Source: Campanula takesimana (Eukaryota > Streptophyta > Magnoliopsida > Asterales > Campanulaceae). Taken from it: a DNA stretch of 64,000 nt. This document shows, piece by piece, positions 34,120-45,523 of this stretch. The stretch spans positions 744,001 through 808,000 of the forward strand of contig JAOWBW010000087.1 in NCBI GenBank assembly GCA_026119855.1, given 5' to 3'. The stretch's first letter is position 1. Every line of letters starts with the position of its first letter. Both the position numbers and the translations under genes were made by a program. The notes beneath the pieces were generated by a model. It did no database searches and was not told the origin of the DNA. It saw only the letters and a list, made by a program, of their open reading frames with translations.

Positions 34120-34325
34120 TTTATTTCGTGTCTATTTAGGTGAAATGCATGCTGTTATTTCGTGTAAAAGTTGGTGAAATGCTCTATTACATTTCGTGTA
34201 CAATTAGGTGAAACTCAAGCATTATTTCGTGTAAAACCAGGCGAAAAAAACAACTTCCACATTTTCCATATTTCGTGTAACCTTACGCGAAATAAACACC
34301 TTATTTCGTGAGCGTGTACACGAAA
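34120..34325. repeat. Cluster of TTTCGTGTA...AGGTGAAA motifs
   Basis: Six to seven copies of TATTTCGTGTA, several followed 6-8 bases later by GGTGAAA or GCGAAA, within about 200 bp next to the right end of the MED26 element. Only one end has them. Confidence 0.6.
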
Positions 34326-34447
34326 CACGCGTATCCGGGTAAGGGCATTTTTGGCATTATTGTGCCTTGTACACAAGGATGCCTTGTATTTAGAATTCGC
34401 CGTAGAAAAAAAAATAAACTTTCTGTAATTTATGGAGGAGCAATGTT

Positions 34448-34604
34448 AGGGGTACAAAATAAAGTCACAAAATCATGCTTACACAATGAGGTGTCGATAT
34501 TTATTGGTTGTAGCGATAGTGGACCCGCCACACTCTAATTAAAAACACCAATAAAATTACTACACTTATTATTTTGTGAGTGAGATTTTGTGACTTGTGC
34601 CCCT
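34448..34604. mobile_element. Short MITE (AGGGGYACAA ends)
   Basis: Inverted ends AGGGGTACAAAATAAAGTCA and its counterpart TGTGACTTGTGCCCCT; the inner arms share TCACAAAATC. About 157 bp. A related, truncated copy lies at 62108-62196. Confidence 0.6.
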
Positions 34605-34966
34605 AGTATTATTCTTTAGGGAGAAAGTAGTTATCCTAAAATTTGCTCAATTGGATATGGTTGTGTCAATTAATCTTCAATTATAATATATATTAATGGA
34701 TAAGTTAATGGCATTCAAGACTTAAGAGATAAACATGTCTTCTAATTTAATTTAATGTAATGTTTGTCTCTCAATGATTCATGACCTCGTGGACTCGTGC
34801 ATGCACTAAAAAACAAGGGTAAAGATGGAAATGATTTTCTTCTTTACATGTCTAACATAAACACGGTTGGTTCTGCGGATTTTCTTTCAAATATATCAAT
34901 TTAAATTGTATCGAAGCAACATTATATTTCAGTATAATTCTAATTTTTTTTGGAACCGATAAATTA

Positions 34967-35560
34967 GTGAAAAGGTGGGAAAAAACGTGTTTTACGCTAA
35001 TTTAGCGTAAACGTCTTTCTAAAAATGGCTCGGTGACATTTTTGTAATAAATGAGAAGTTGTTCGTTAGTGCCAGTGGTAGTGTTAAAAGTGTCAGCCAT
35101 ATACACTGACAGTTATTGACACTTCCACCGGCACTTTTGATAAGTGTCAGTCTCAATGTTTATAAGTGTCAGTGTAATGACTGACACTTTTAAACACTAA
35201 CACTGACAGTTTTGAAAAGTGACAACGACAATGTTTATTATAAACGCCAGTCCAAATGACTGACACTTTTGATAAGTGTCAGCCTCAATGTTTATATGTG
35301 TCAGCCTCAATGTTTATATGTGTCAGTATAATGGCTAACACTTTTAAACACTAACACTGGCACTTTTGAAAAGTGTCAATGACAATGTTTATAAACGCCA
35401 GTTCAAATAACTGGCACTTTAGAATATTCACACTGGCATTTACAATACTTGCCAGTAGTTACAAAAATGTCACCGCTTGTTTTTAAAAATAAACGCCAGC
35501 GCCATTAGAAAAACACGTGTTACGAATCGTAAGTAAAACACGTTTTTCATAAGACCTACT
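34967..35560. mobile_element. MULE-like MITE with tandem GTGTCAGT motifs
   Basis: Flanked by the 10-bp direct repeat CGATAAATTA (34957-34966 and 35561-35570). Inverted ends contain AAAAACGTGTTTTAC and GTAAAACACGTTTTT. The interior repeats ACTGACACTTTT / AAGTGTCAGT about a dozen times in both orientations. No coding capacity. Confidence 0.7.
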
Positions 35561-35649
35561 CGATAAATTAATGCTGTCCCCTAATTTTGAAATATTTAAA
35601 CGTAGCCTAAAGCCGGATCAATAGATTACACATATACTCCTTGCGTCTA

Positions 35650-35779
35650 TGGCAACGGGCCGGGTACGGGCCGGGTTTTACCAAACCCGAACCCGAACCC
35701 GAGGTAACACTACTAGCACCGAACCCGGCCCGGCCCGATTATGGTAAACCCGCGACCGGCCCGAACCCGACCCGTCTCA

Positions 35780-35835
<56 letters not shown>

Positions 35836-36082
35836 AATGAAAGTATGAAACCCTAGATATATGAAAATGGTCTTATATATTCCAGGTTGGAAGGTGATTA
35901 TGGCTTGTATTAAGGGCAGAATAGGAATAACACATGTAATAGTGCTAGGCGGGTCGGGTCGGGACCCGCCGGGTTTGACCAAACACCCGAACCCGACGGG
36001 TTTAGAAAATTCACTACCAAACCCGCCCGTCCCGGGCCGGAATGTCTCGGAAACGGGTCGGGTTCGGCGAAATTGCCATCCC
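35650..36082. mobile_element. hAT-like MITE rich in GGGTTCGGG motifs
   Basis: Flanked by 8-bp near-identical repeats TGCGTCTA (35642-35649) and TACGTCTA (36083-36090). Ends TGGCAACGGGCCGGG and, inverted, GGGATGGCAATTTCG. Subterminal CCCGAACCCG repeats on both sides of a (TA)n run at 35787-35831. The 8-bp duplication suits hAT. Confidence 0.6.
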
Positions 36083-36837
36083 TACGTCTAAGTCTCCAAG
36101 TAAAGTTCACATCTTGAGTTTGAAAGTTTAATAAAAAGACAAAAACTTAGGTGAGAACAAGGGGATCCGTCTCATGATAGAGATGGGTCATTTTTGACCC
36201 ATGACCCGACCCACGAACCGGCTCCATAACCCATGGGGCGACCCTGTCACGTGGCAGCCTCTCATAGGTCCATTTTTTTTTTGTTTTTTATTTTATTTTG
36301 TTTTTTTGTTTTTTGTTTTTTTTGCTTTTTTTTTGGTTTGTCAAAAGTAATAGTTACTATAACTAAATGTAACAGTTTGTATACATAAAAGTAATGCAAT
36401 ATACAGAAAAAGTAACAATGTTTTTTTTTTTATGTTTTCTTCGTTTGCCAAAAGTAATGCTTATTACAACTAAAATGTAACAAACGTATTACTTATATGT
36501 AACAATGTTTATACATAATTGTAACACATATGTATAGAAAAAGTAATAATTCAACCATTTACATTTTTAAAGCTAAAAACACTTGATTAGTATTACATGT
36601 AAAAATATTACATTATCTATAGAAATATGTTATAATTTCTTTTATTAAAGTGTTACATTTATTTGTACAAACAATTACATTCATGTATATGAGTTGTTAC
36701 TTTTCAAATGTTACTTTCTTAAAATTAAATCAAAATACACAATATTTTACATTTTTGCAAAAGCACTATTACATTTCAGTATAAATGATAATTACATTTA
36801 GATATTGTTTGGGTTACACGTAATTATAGTTAGTATT

Positions 36838-37006
36838 TGTGAATACGCGAGTTTGAAATCGAGAGTCGCCACGTTGTTTTATTTGTTGTTAAAACATTGA
36901 GAAAACTATTTATGAGAATAATGGGGTTCGGGGGTCAAATTACAATAGAAGAAGAATATTCATGTTATCACTCCTATTGCCCGACGAATCGGTCTTTCTA
37001 TCATGA

Positions 37007-37037
<31 letters not shown>

Positions 37038-37962
37038 TTGAGACCGGATCCGAAGATTGCCTACATTCTTCTCATCATGAGAAGCTCAGGTCGGTGTAGT
37101 TCATTGATGAATTAGAATGGGAAGAGATGAAGCGGAATCATGCATATAGAGGGGGAAGATTAGGGTTAGAAGTAGTTCCTAGATCGTATTAGGGTTTGAT
37201 GAAACCCCAGGATCATCATAGGCTATGGCATGTGCACATAAATAGAGATTACAATCCTAGATCTAGCATGTTATGAATGTATAATACTTAGATCTAGCAT
37301 AATAATAAGAACATCATGAATGTATATGAATGAACACATAAACATGAAGATCGCTACCCTAACTATAGCATATATTATGAGTTTAGACTAAGAACATGAA
37401 GAACGCATGAAGAACATATGAATATGGATGCATAAACATAATGAAAACATGCATAATATATATCTAGCCTAAGAACATAATAAGAAAAGGAAGAGGACTT
37501 ACCTTGAACGGCAAGAACTATGATTGAAGCTTCTTGAAGATTCGAAGAGGCTTCGAGGGTGCCGAAAAGGCTTAAACTAAGAGTTTTCCCGTCAGTTTGA
37601 CTGTAAAACTCGTAGAATGAATTCGTTATCGATCTTTGGAGCTGGAGGCACCTATTTATAGGGAATAGGAGTCGGAAGGAGTGGCCGCCCGGCGTGGGGA
37701 AGAAGTGGCCGCGTGGCCACATAAGTGGCCGCATGGCCAGTCTTGCCGGATCACGTCGTTATCTAGATCTCAGTGAAATCTTATCACTTTGTTCTCGGGA
37801 TTTGTCCATTATCCTGATGGATTTTGACTTAGAAGCGATTTCGTCCAACTAGAACTCTGGAAAGCTGTCGGATAAGTCCCTGTCAGGTTATAATTGCCTA
37901 AAAGGTCCTCGGAGGCTCCTGAACGTCTAAGAAGTCCTCTAACTTCAGATCGGGTACTGACA
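36838..37962 (-). mobile_element. Solo LTR
   Basis: 1125 bp beginning TGTGAATACG and ending GGTACTGACA, flanked by the 5-bp direct repeat GTATT (36833-36837 and 37963-37967). Removing it and one GTATT restores the alignment with copy 2 at 47889-49020. A TATA box, CTATAAATAGG on the minus strand (about 37650-37662), sets the orientation. No internal retrotransposon sequence is left, as expected after LTR-LTR recombination. Open frames inside are not credible genes. Confidence 0.8.
37011..37036. repeat. (GT)n microsatellite in the solo LTR
   Basis: About thirteen GT units. Confidence 0.9.
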
Positions 37963-38286
37963 GTATTACATTTGAAAAAAATGAGTAATACGAGTTTTTG
38001 TAAAACAGGTGTTACGTTTACTTATGAACAATGTTACTTTATATGTATACAGTCATTACATTAAGTTATGGTAACTATTACTTTTGGTAAACGACGGAAA
38101 AGTCGAGAAAAAAATATTTTTTTTAAAAAACCAATGGGTGGTTGCCAGTTATGCCCCATGGGTCATGGGTCGACCAGTCTCTTTTATGAGACGGGTCATA
38201 GTGTTCTCATGGGAGACTAGCTCTAATAAAAAAATCACAATTAAAATGTAAACAATTCGAAGTGAGTTAGAGTATAAAGGTGTTTA

Positions 38287-38563
38287 GGGCTGTGTTTGGT
38301 AGCATCAAGCACTTGATGCTTGATGATAAATATAATGTAGGCTAATTTGGAGGTATGAGGTATTTGATCACATTGAACGCTAGATGTCGAATGTTGAGTG
38401 AACCTCTTATTCGCTAAGCAATGATTTTGATTCTCAATCATTAAGAGGATCTTGGACATATTCATGTTGAATTAAATAATTAAATCATGCATCCTACCTC
38501 CAAATTACCCTACATTGTATTAAGCATCAAGCATCAAGTGCTTAATGCTATCAAACGCAACCT
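38287..38563. mobile_element. MITE with TAGCATCAAGCACTTGATGC ends
   Basis: The left arm has TGTGTTTGGTAGCATCAAGC; the right arm reads, inverted, TGCGTTTGATAGCATTAAGC. About 275 bp. The GGGCTGTGTTTGG-type end resembles PIF/Harbinger or hAT MITEs; the target duplication is not clear. Confidence 0.55.
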
Positions 38564-38654
38564 AAGTCATTATTCTGAATTTATGTGGGTAATAAATAAA
38601 TTTGCCTATAAGTCTTAACTTAAACGATATAAACATTCCGACTTTCCTTTGATA

Positions 38655-38682
38655 CTAGCAGTTTAGCCCGTGCTCCACACGG
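38655..38682 (-). mobile_element. Helitron-type 3' end (minus strand)
   Basis: On the minus strand a hairpin with stem CCGTG/CACGG is followed nine bases later by CTAG and then T, the classical Helitron 3' terminus. The matching 5' end would lie to the right; I could not find it. Confidence 0.4.
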
Positions 38683-38869
38683 TAATGGATTAGAAGCACA
38701 TAAGGGAATGGGATGACAGAGATTAGTAAACTACTTTTCTTTAGATATCGAGTTCAAAAAGAAAATGAGATACACCTAACAAATGACAACTTGAAATTTT
38801 AGAGTAAGAGAAGCTTCTCTCTTTTTACCCATGTGTATTGAGAAGTTATCTATTTGAATTTCATTATAA

Positions 38870-39926
38870 AAAAAATGGGGATGACTTGCAAACCAATAAC
38901 GTTTAGGGGGCATGGTAGGAGAAACAATAGTTCTTCTAAGAGGGGTCGAAGACCTGAAGATATATTTAATTATTGCATGGAGAAGGGGCACTGGAAATCT
39001 AACTGTCCCAATAAGAAGAGAGAGCAGCAATAGAAATCTGAGTGGGCTGCTGTGGTGGAAAGCAGTGATAATCTGGATGAGGATTGTGATTATGCCCTAG
39101 TGACTGAAGAAGAAGCATGCAAGGAAGATACATGGGTTCTTGATTGAGAATTTTACAACTTATGAGTAGAAAGATGGGGGTTATATTTATATGACTAATG
39201 GATCTGTCTGCAGGGTAGTTGGCACATAAGGGTGAGGGCGTCTGGTGATGAATTTTTCTCATTGAACAAGGTTAGACATATTCCACGAGTAATAAATAAT
39301 CTGATATTTCTTAGTCAGTTGGACAAGAAGATGTATAGTTTCAAAGGTGAAGGTGGTGTTCTGAGTGTCAGCAAGGATTCAGATGTGATTCTGACTGGTG
39401 AAAACAGGATTCCTTACACATCCTCCAAGGTTCTACAGTTTTTGATTTGGGTGAAGGTGTTGACATCAAGGTGGAGCAGCGATTTACTCTAGGTGGGAGT
39501 GAACTGGGCAAGCCACAGTTAAAAGATCGACACACTTCAGTGGCATTTGTTTTGGTTGGGAAGATCCAATGTCGTTTGGATGTGCCACGTCTGAAGATCT
39601 GTTAATTGCCTGATGGGGCAAGTTTGAGTGCCCGTAAGTGAACATCTGAGTGTCTAATGGGATACATGACAAAGAACAAGTTGTTTGCCTTGTAAGGTAA
39701 ATTCTGGATGTCTTGAAGATATATCTATTTACTTGCTGGAGCAAATATGGAGCATGCAAAAATTCTGGTTGTCCTCCGGACAAATCTAGTGACTTTGACG
39801 AAAGACATATCTGAGGCAAAGATGGAGAAATTTGTTTATGATACAAAAGATGTGGCTCAAGGTGGAATGATGACAGTGGTTTGTAAATCTGAATTATTTG
39901 AGGAGATTCAAAGTCAAGGTGGAGAT
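38870..39926 (+). pseudogene. Decayed Tnt1-like Ty1/copia internal region
   Basis: Pieces in several frames. A zinc knuckle near 38971-39015 (FNYCMEKGHWKSNC) has lost its first cysteine. Protease-region sequence follows: TWVLD then a stop, and later NKVRHIPRVINNLIFLSQLD...YSFKGEGGVLSVSKD at about 39260-39390. Integrase, reverse transcriptase and RNase H are missing, apart from short unassignable pieces up to 39926. It ends in a purine-rich tract, CAAGGTGGAGAT, directly before the LTR. Many stops and a large deletion; clearly dead. Confidence 0.7.
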
Positions 39927-40918
39927 TGTTAGGAATATGACTTTAAAAGATAAGTCAGTTTTTTTTAGAAGATGGAGAAAAGGTCGAACAACAGTTGTAC
40001 GGCCGAGCAGAGTAAATGACACGGTCGTGCAGAAGTCCACGGGCGTGCGTTGATAGGGACACAACCTTGCAGGCAGATTGGGCTGTTGGGCCGAGGCGCA
40101 GAAGAGGAAAACGCGTGGAGTAAAGAAAGTCCTTTAAGGCCTTATATTCCGAGTACTCCTTCTGTCTTCAGGTAGGATTCTAAGTTTCTATAACAATATA
40201 AATACTAGTGGATAATTAGTAGCCTCCATAACATTGAAAGTAAGATAGGGATCAATAATTCTAGATCTAGGGTTTGCACAGTTAGGAATTTTGTGATCAA
40301 AATTCGTGCAAAGTAGATTAGTGTGATCATCTTCTGTAATTGTTTCTCCAGTCATTGATAATATATGTTCTCCCTTTACCTGTTGAAGATATGAGCTGGT
40401 CATGAGATTGATTGATCCTGATTGAGCAGAATTGAATGACAGAAAAATGAAGAACTAATAAAGAATAATTTGCAGAAATGGAAGTTGGAATTAAACCTTG
40501 AATGTATTGAACAATCGTTTCTTTTCTGTACAAAAACAAAGGACATGACCTCTATATTTATACACCTATACCTATACATACACGTATTGTATATACAATG
40601 AATCTGGAATCAATATTCCCTTTTCTCTCTCTTCTATAACAGAATGTTGACACGTATACTAGAGCTATGATCAGCTGTGCTTCTCTCTTGGTAAACACGT
40701 TTGTTGATCTTGCAATGCCACCCTGTCATTCTTCATTAATGTGGTGGAGTCTTCTTTGCTGACTTGGAAATGAGAAATGGATTTATTTGAGTCTTTATTT
40801 TGAGATTACCTGTGAACGGAGCCAATAGGTTGTTGGTGAACCACGTTAAATCTGTATTCTGTTTTGTCGATTTGCGTTCGTTATTATATGTTATCTCTTT
40901 GAGTTTGATTTACTAACA
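39927..40918 (+). repeat. 3' LTR of the decayed copia element
   Basis: Begins TGTTAGGAATATGAC next to the polypurine tract and ends TTACTAACA, so the TGTTAG/CTAACA inverted ends match. About 992 bp. The 5' LTR is not in the window. Confidence 0.6.
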
Positions 40919-41713
40919 AATCTCTTAGCTATTCTTACTATTTCAAGCATTTAAATTTGATAAATGGGGGGGTTTCTTCGATGGCTTTGCTTTGCTTTAT
41001 TTTTTTTTTCTTTCAAATTTGGGATTTTTTCTGCTTATTAAATTATCAAATTTCCATCATTCATGAACTAATTCTACTAGTGCTTTGTTGATATATTTTT
41101 CTGGAAACTTGCTTCTTTAATTTTACTTTATCAACTTTTTTTGGTGGTCGTGGCTAATTGATGCATTGTTACTATGTATAGTAAGACGAAAGAGAGGTAA
41201 TGTCTTGGAAAATTGTTTATGTTAGCCGCCCTCAAATCATCTTTAAGACTAAGATTTTGTTGATGTTGTACCGTATGATCATTCACATTGACTTGAGGCA
41301 TAACTAATAGAGAGCCAGTCATAGAGCTTGTAATATCGGACATGTCAATGAAGTATCGGCTCTTACAAATCGTACATGCAATACATATACAGGCGTTTAT
41401 TTTGTGAAATCACAAAATAGATTTGATACCCTTTATTATTAGGGGATTTGATCATATTCGGGTCATTAATTTCCAAAATCTTGAAATATTATTTTGTGTA
41501 TTTTCTTAAAAAAATCATTAAAAATCAAAATTCTTAGAATATTACTTTTTTTTTTGTGCAAAATAACTCTTAATTTTATATATAAGGGTGAGGCCTGACA
41601 AAAAAATAATAATAAATAAATAAATAAAGAGGCAAAATAAAAAATTAAGACAATAAATCAACGAAAGAAAAGCACCTCAAAACTTTGCTCAACCATAAGC
41701 TCCCTTTTCTACT
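40919..41713. other. Intergenic, AT-rich, nothing recognised
   Basis: No gene or repeat with clear borders seen. Confidence 0.5.
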
Positions 41714-42175
41714 CTACTGTATCTCTATGCCTATTACTCTTCTAGTTTGTTCTTTAGAACTGCAATAATTTGGGCTAATAACATTGACTGACTGGTAATT
41801 TACTACTTGAACAACCTTCAGCAGTAAACTCCTCATTAATGAGCTTCGACCTATCCTGCTGCTCGAAAAACGAACCTGCATCTGACGAACCAACAGTAGT
41901 ATTGAGCTCATCGGACGGTCCTCCTGATTGTGAGCTATCCGACGGTCCTACTTGTGCAGCTGAATCTGATGAAGTGGTGGGGACCCATCTTTGCAAGTCC
42001 ATACGGGGCCCTTAATTTGTCACCCTGTACTACCACGTCCAAACCCGAGGAAAGCCGGCTTACGGGAACATCTGTTTTCAAATTCAGAAACTGAAAAAGT
42101 TTCCGAACCCGAGGAAAGCCGGCTATTAAACTGACAGACACGAAAGCCTGGAGCCCTAAAAGGGGTTATAGAATA
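41714..42175 (-). other. Possible gene fragment of unknown origin
   Basis: GC content is raised over the surroundings and two partly overlapping minus-strand frames look protein-like (41935-42141 and 41775-42002, the second with DLQRWVPTTSSDS and a Ser/Gly/Asp-rich tail). A 19-bp segment, CCCGAGGAAAGCCGGCT plus two flanking bases, is present twice (about 42044 and 42107). I do not recognise the family; it may be the last exons of a lost gene or a transposon passenger. Confidence 0.25.
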
Positions 42176-42747
42176 TTAGAAATAATTGAATTGTCCTACT
42201 CAAAATCATGTTTTTAATTACCTCCAAAATCTCAAAAATGTGGTGTGAGTCCGATTAATATCATTTATCGGAAAAGAACTCACACATTAGAAAAGTAAGT
42301 ATACTTGATATAAAAAAAATAATGATAAAAATAAAATGTTACAATTATTTTTTCCCAAAATTTAAGCTTATATATATTCTCATCTCATAGAAAGAACGTG
42401 ACTATTAGTAACATGCACGTACAATGATTAGAGTTTTTATTATGAGCTTTTGAAAACTTAAAAATTCATTTTCAAAATATGTTGTGATAAATCTCTTTAC
42501 TCATTTGTTGCATGACTACCAATTTCAGTTTCCAAATCACTCTGAAAGAAATATCATACTCTTTCACACTCGTCAAAATCTCTTTTAATTGAAGGGACAA
42601 TTATGAACAAATAATTATCATAATTAATGTATCCAAATAGATTAGGCCTTTTATCATAGATGATAGGATTAATTTTGGGAGGGGCTCTTGCATGTTGAGA
42701 TAATTGCCCTTAAATTGATCTTACTAAAAATACACAAAATCTTAGGT

Positions 42748-43530
42748 AAAACGCGTTTTACTAATGTGCTATGGAAAAACGTGTTTTAAAAAAAGCGCGG
42801 TTGCATTTTTGTAAATATGTGGAACTTCTTTTAAAAACGCGCGGTGACATTTTTGTAAATAATCGGAACTTTTCAAAACCTCCTGACGCTCTTATAAATT
42901 ACATCTGGCATTCTTAAAATGCACTAGAGATATTTATCACTTCAACTGGTTGTGCTAGTGCAAGTATTTTGTTATGCCAGTTCATGTGTGTTTTTCTTCG
43001 CTAGTGAGAAAAAAAAATTAAAAATAATAAAATTGGAATTCTTTTAGTGCAAGTGAGAGTGTATTTTAGTGTCAGTTTTAGTTTTTTTTTTTTTTTTTTT
43101 TTTATAGTCAGTTGTAGTGTTTTTGATAGCCAGTGAGCATTTTGAAAGAACCTTTAAAGCTTAAAAGAACATTTGAGACTGATAGCCAGAACCTTTGGGA
43201 CTGATAGCCAGAACCTTTTAAAGTGATAACCACATGGTTTTTTCTGAAAGAAAATTTGAAGAGCAACATTCGGGCTCCGCCCCATGATTACGTGTTTAAA
43301 ATCCTCAAAACACGTCGTTTACGCCCTCAAACTAGCCTTTGAAGTTTTTATTAATGAAGTGTTAATAGATAGCTAGTAACAATGTTTAGGATGACAAGTT
43401 GTTGTATTACAAAGGTCCAGCGAGTGTGTTGAGGAGTGCCAGATGATGTTGAGAGGTTTTGATTATTTATGAAAATGCCACCGTGCCTTTTTTTAGAAAC
43501 ACGTTTTTCCTAAAGCGTTTTACAGGAGAC
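42748..43530. mobile_element. ACACTG/CACGTTTT-family element, decayed
   Basis: The left end has GTAAAACGCGTTTTACTAATG and the right end CACGTTTTTCCTAAAGCGTT, inverted relatives of the ends at 34967-35560. The interior contains GTGCAAGTGAGAGTGT-like motifs and a T run at 43082-43103. No target duplication found. Confidence 0.45.
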
Positions 43531-44752
43531 TAACGCCTAAAAATAAAAGAACTTTTCAATGTTATCATTATTTAAAAATACGATTTGTTTTTGTGTTTAT
43601 TTTTATGGGTTTAAAAAATAACATGATTCATGAATAAGAAAGTAAATAACTTTATGCACAATAAGAGAAAATACGTAAAACATAAGCACCTAACAGAAAA
43701 TTATTTTGAAAAAAGAAAAATCTATTAAAACCAAATGAATGTCGTCAGCTCTAAGCTCTATAATCATAAAGACTGAATGCTATAATCTTAAATGGACTGT
43801 TTTATGGACAGCTACAAAATAAAAAAAAAATCACTATGCATAAAAGAAATTTATTTATTATTTAAAAAAAAAAAACTCTTGTCATCCATTTGTTTTCAAA
43901 TGAAATAAAAAAAAAAAACATCTCGCATTAATTTCTTTTAGCTGCTTATTTTATATTATTTTTCAAAAATGATTTTTTTCATAATCATGTGAGTTCTACT
44001 ATTTTAAAATAATATATATAATTTTTGTGCACAATGAAATATTTTATTTTATAATAGTCAATAAAAAAATTCATTAAAGAATACTTATGTCATTCTATAT
44101 TATTATATGAAGGAAATATATATTATTTTAAAATTATAGAACTCATTTCATGCATTTGTTTTTAATCGAAAATGAGTTTTTACCCAGATCACTTTTTTTA
44201 GCTGCTTCTTTTGATTTTTTTATTATTGTGCACAAAAATAAATTATTTTATCAATAATGACTCATCTTAATTTTTTTGAAAACCCATCACAATAAAAGTA
44301 AAACCAAAGAGTGTTGGAAAGCCCTTTCTATGTTAAAAGTTAGATAAATTAAGGGTAAATGTGTTAAGATGTTAATTACGACATTAAGACTTTAAAGAAT
44401 GTAGTAGATGATAAAAAAAATGTAGTGGTAGTAGCCACTCCTTTAATTTTTTGTGACATGCGCTTGTAACAAATTAACTTCGATAGTCCATTTTCGGAGA
44501 AAAAATAAAACATTTCATTTGCAATTCTCTAAGTGAATTAGTCTCTCAGTCCCCTATTAAGTTTTTCATTTTAAATTTTTGTTCGTTCAAAATTAAGGGT
44601 TATATTTTTACTAAAAATAAATGAATAGTTTAATGTAATTTTAACTCGGTGTAAATAATATACAAACAAGTAAAATATAAACAATCTTAAAACAAAATAT
44701 ATGAGCCAGAATTAGAAAGGCACTAAAGGAAAGCAAACACTAATCTAAAGAA
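43531..44752. other. AT-rich intergenic stretch
   Basis: No gene, structural RNA or bordered repeat seen; several poly-A tracts. Confidence 0.5.
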
Positions 44753-44768
44753 TACTCTCTCCTTACTT

Positions 44769-45523
44769 AGGGCCTGTTTGGTAACCCAATTAAGTTCTTA
44801 ATTTAGAACACTTTAAGAGATTAAAAAATTTAGCTCGTTTGGTAAAGACAATTTCAATCACTTAAACTGTTAAGATTATCTTAAAACAAGCTATTAATTT
44901 AAGCTAGTATGGCAAGTCTTAACAAGGTAAGAGGAGGTAAGATAAAAAAAAAAAAAAAAAGGAATGGGTTCAAACCCACTCATCAACATTTTTGTTTATT
45001 TAATGTTACTTTCTTTTGTTGAAATATTTTATTTTTTCAAACAGATTAAATATGATATAATTAAAATGAAATTATTTTTATATTATGAATTTTGATAATA
45101 TTTTACTTGAGTATCATAATTGAATTTTATCAAAAATATTTTTATCAAAGTTTAGTAAAATTGATCAAAATAGCGAAGATGACCTTTATTAATGTGAGAC
45201 GAATTAAAATACCAATAAAAAACTGTTCAAATATTATTGTTATCGGTCCAAATAAAAGATAATTTGATAAATAATATTTTTAAATTATAATTACTTATTT
45301 TTAAAAATACAATAATTTTTGTTTGTGGATAAACAAACAGAATAATCAAATGAAAGAGATGTGACTAATTTTTGAGTGTTTACAATTTTAATTAAATTCA
45401 GGTATGTAGTTTGTCAGTACCAAACAAATTGAAGTCTTATAAAATTCAGCAACTTAATGATTTCAGCTCTACTTTTTCAGCTCTACATTTTCAGAGCTTA
45501 ATTTTCAGCTTTACCCAACATGC
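44769..45523. mobile_element. hAT-like non-autonomous element
   Basis: Flanked by the 8-bp repeat CCTTACTT (44761-44768 and 45524-45531). Ends AGGGCCTGTTTGGTAA and, inverted, GCATGTTGGGTAAAGC. Contains AGCTCTACTTTTTCAGCTCT near the right end. No coding capacity. Confidence 0.6.

Larger units (their letters stand above)
33311..34392. mobile_element. Inverted-repeat element carrying a MED26 fragment
   Basis: Perfect 12-bp terminal inverted repeats, TAAATACAAGGC and GCCTTGTATTTA, with looser inverted similarity for about 60 bp inward (ACAAGGCA and CCCTT blocks). No clear target duplication found, so the class is uncertain. Contains the captured Mediator fragment and a cluster of TTTCGTGTA motifs. 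Confidence 0.55.
36138..38223. mobile_element. TGTAAC-rich MULE-like element, copy 1 (split by a solo LTR)
   Basis: Flanked by the 9-bp direct repeat TAATAAAAA (36129-36137 and 38224-38232). Imperfect inverted ends share TGAGAACA, CCGTCTCAT and GACCCATGACC. The interior is packed with TGTAAC/GTTACA motifs. Without the solo LTR and its duplication it is 956 bp. Same family as 47889-49020. Confidence 0.75.

Noticed and set aside
35785..36110. Frames with IYIYIY or Gly/Pro/Arg-rich composition
   Set aside because: Translations of the (TA)n run and CCCGAACCCG repeats of the hAT-like MITE.
37375..37734. 119-codon minus-strand frame
   Set aside because: Inside the solo LTR and crossing its TATA box; no recognisable domain.
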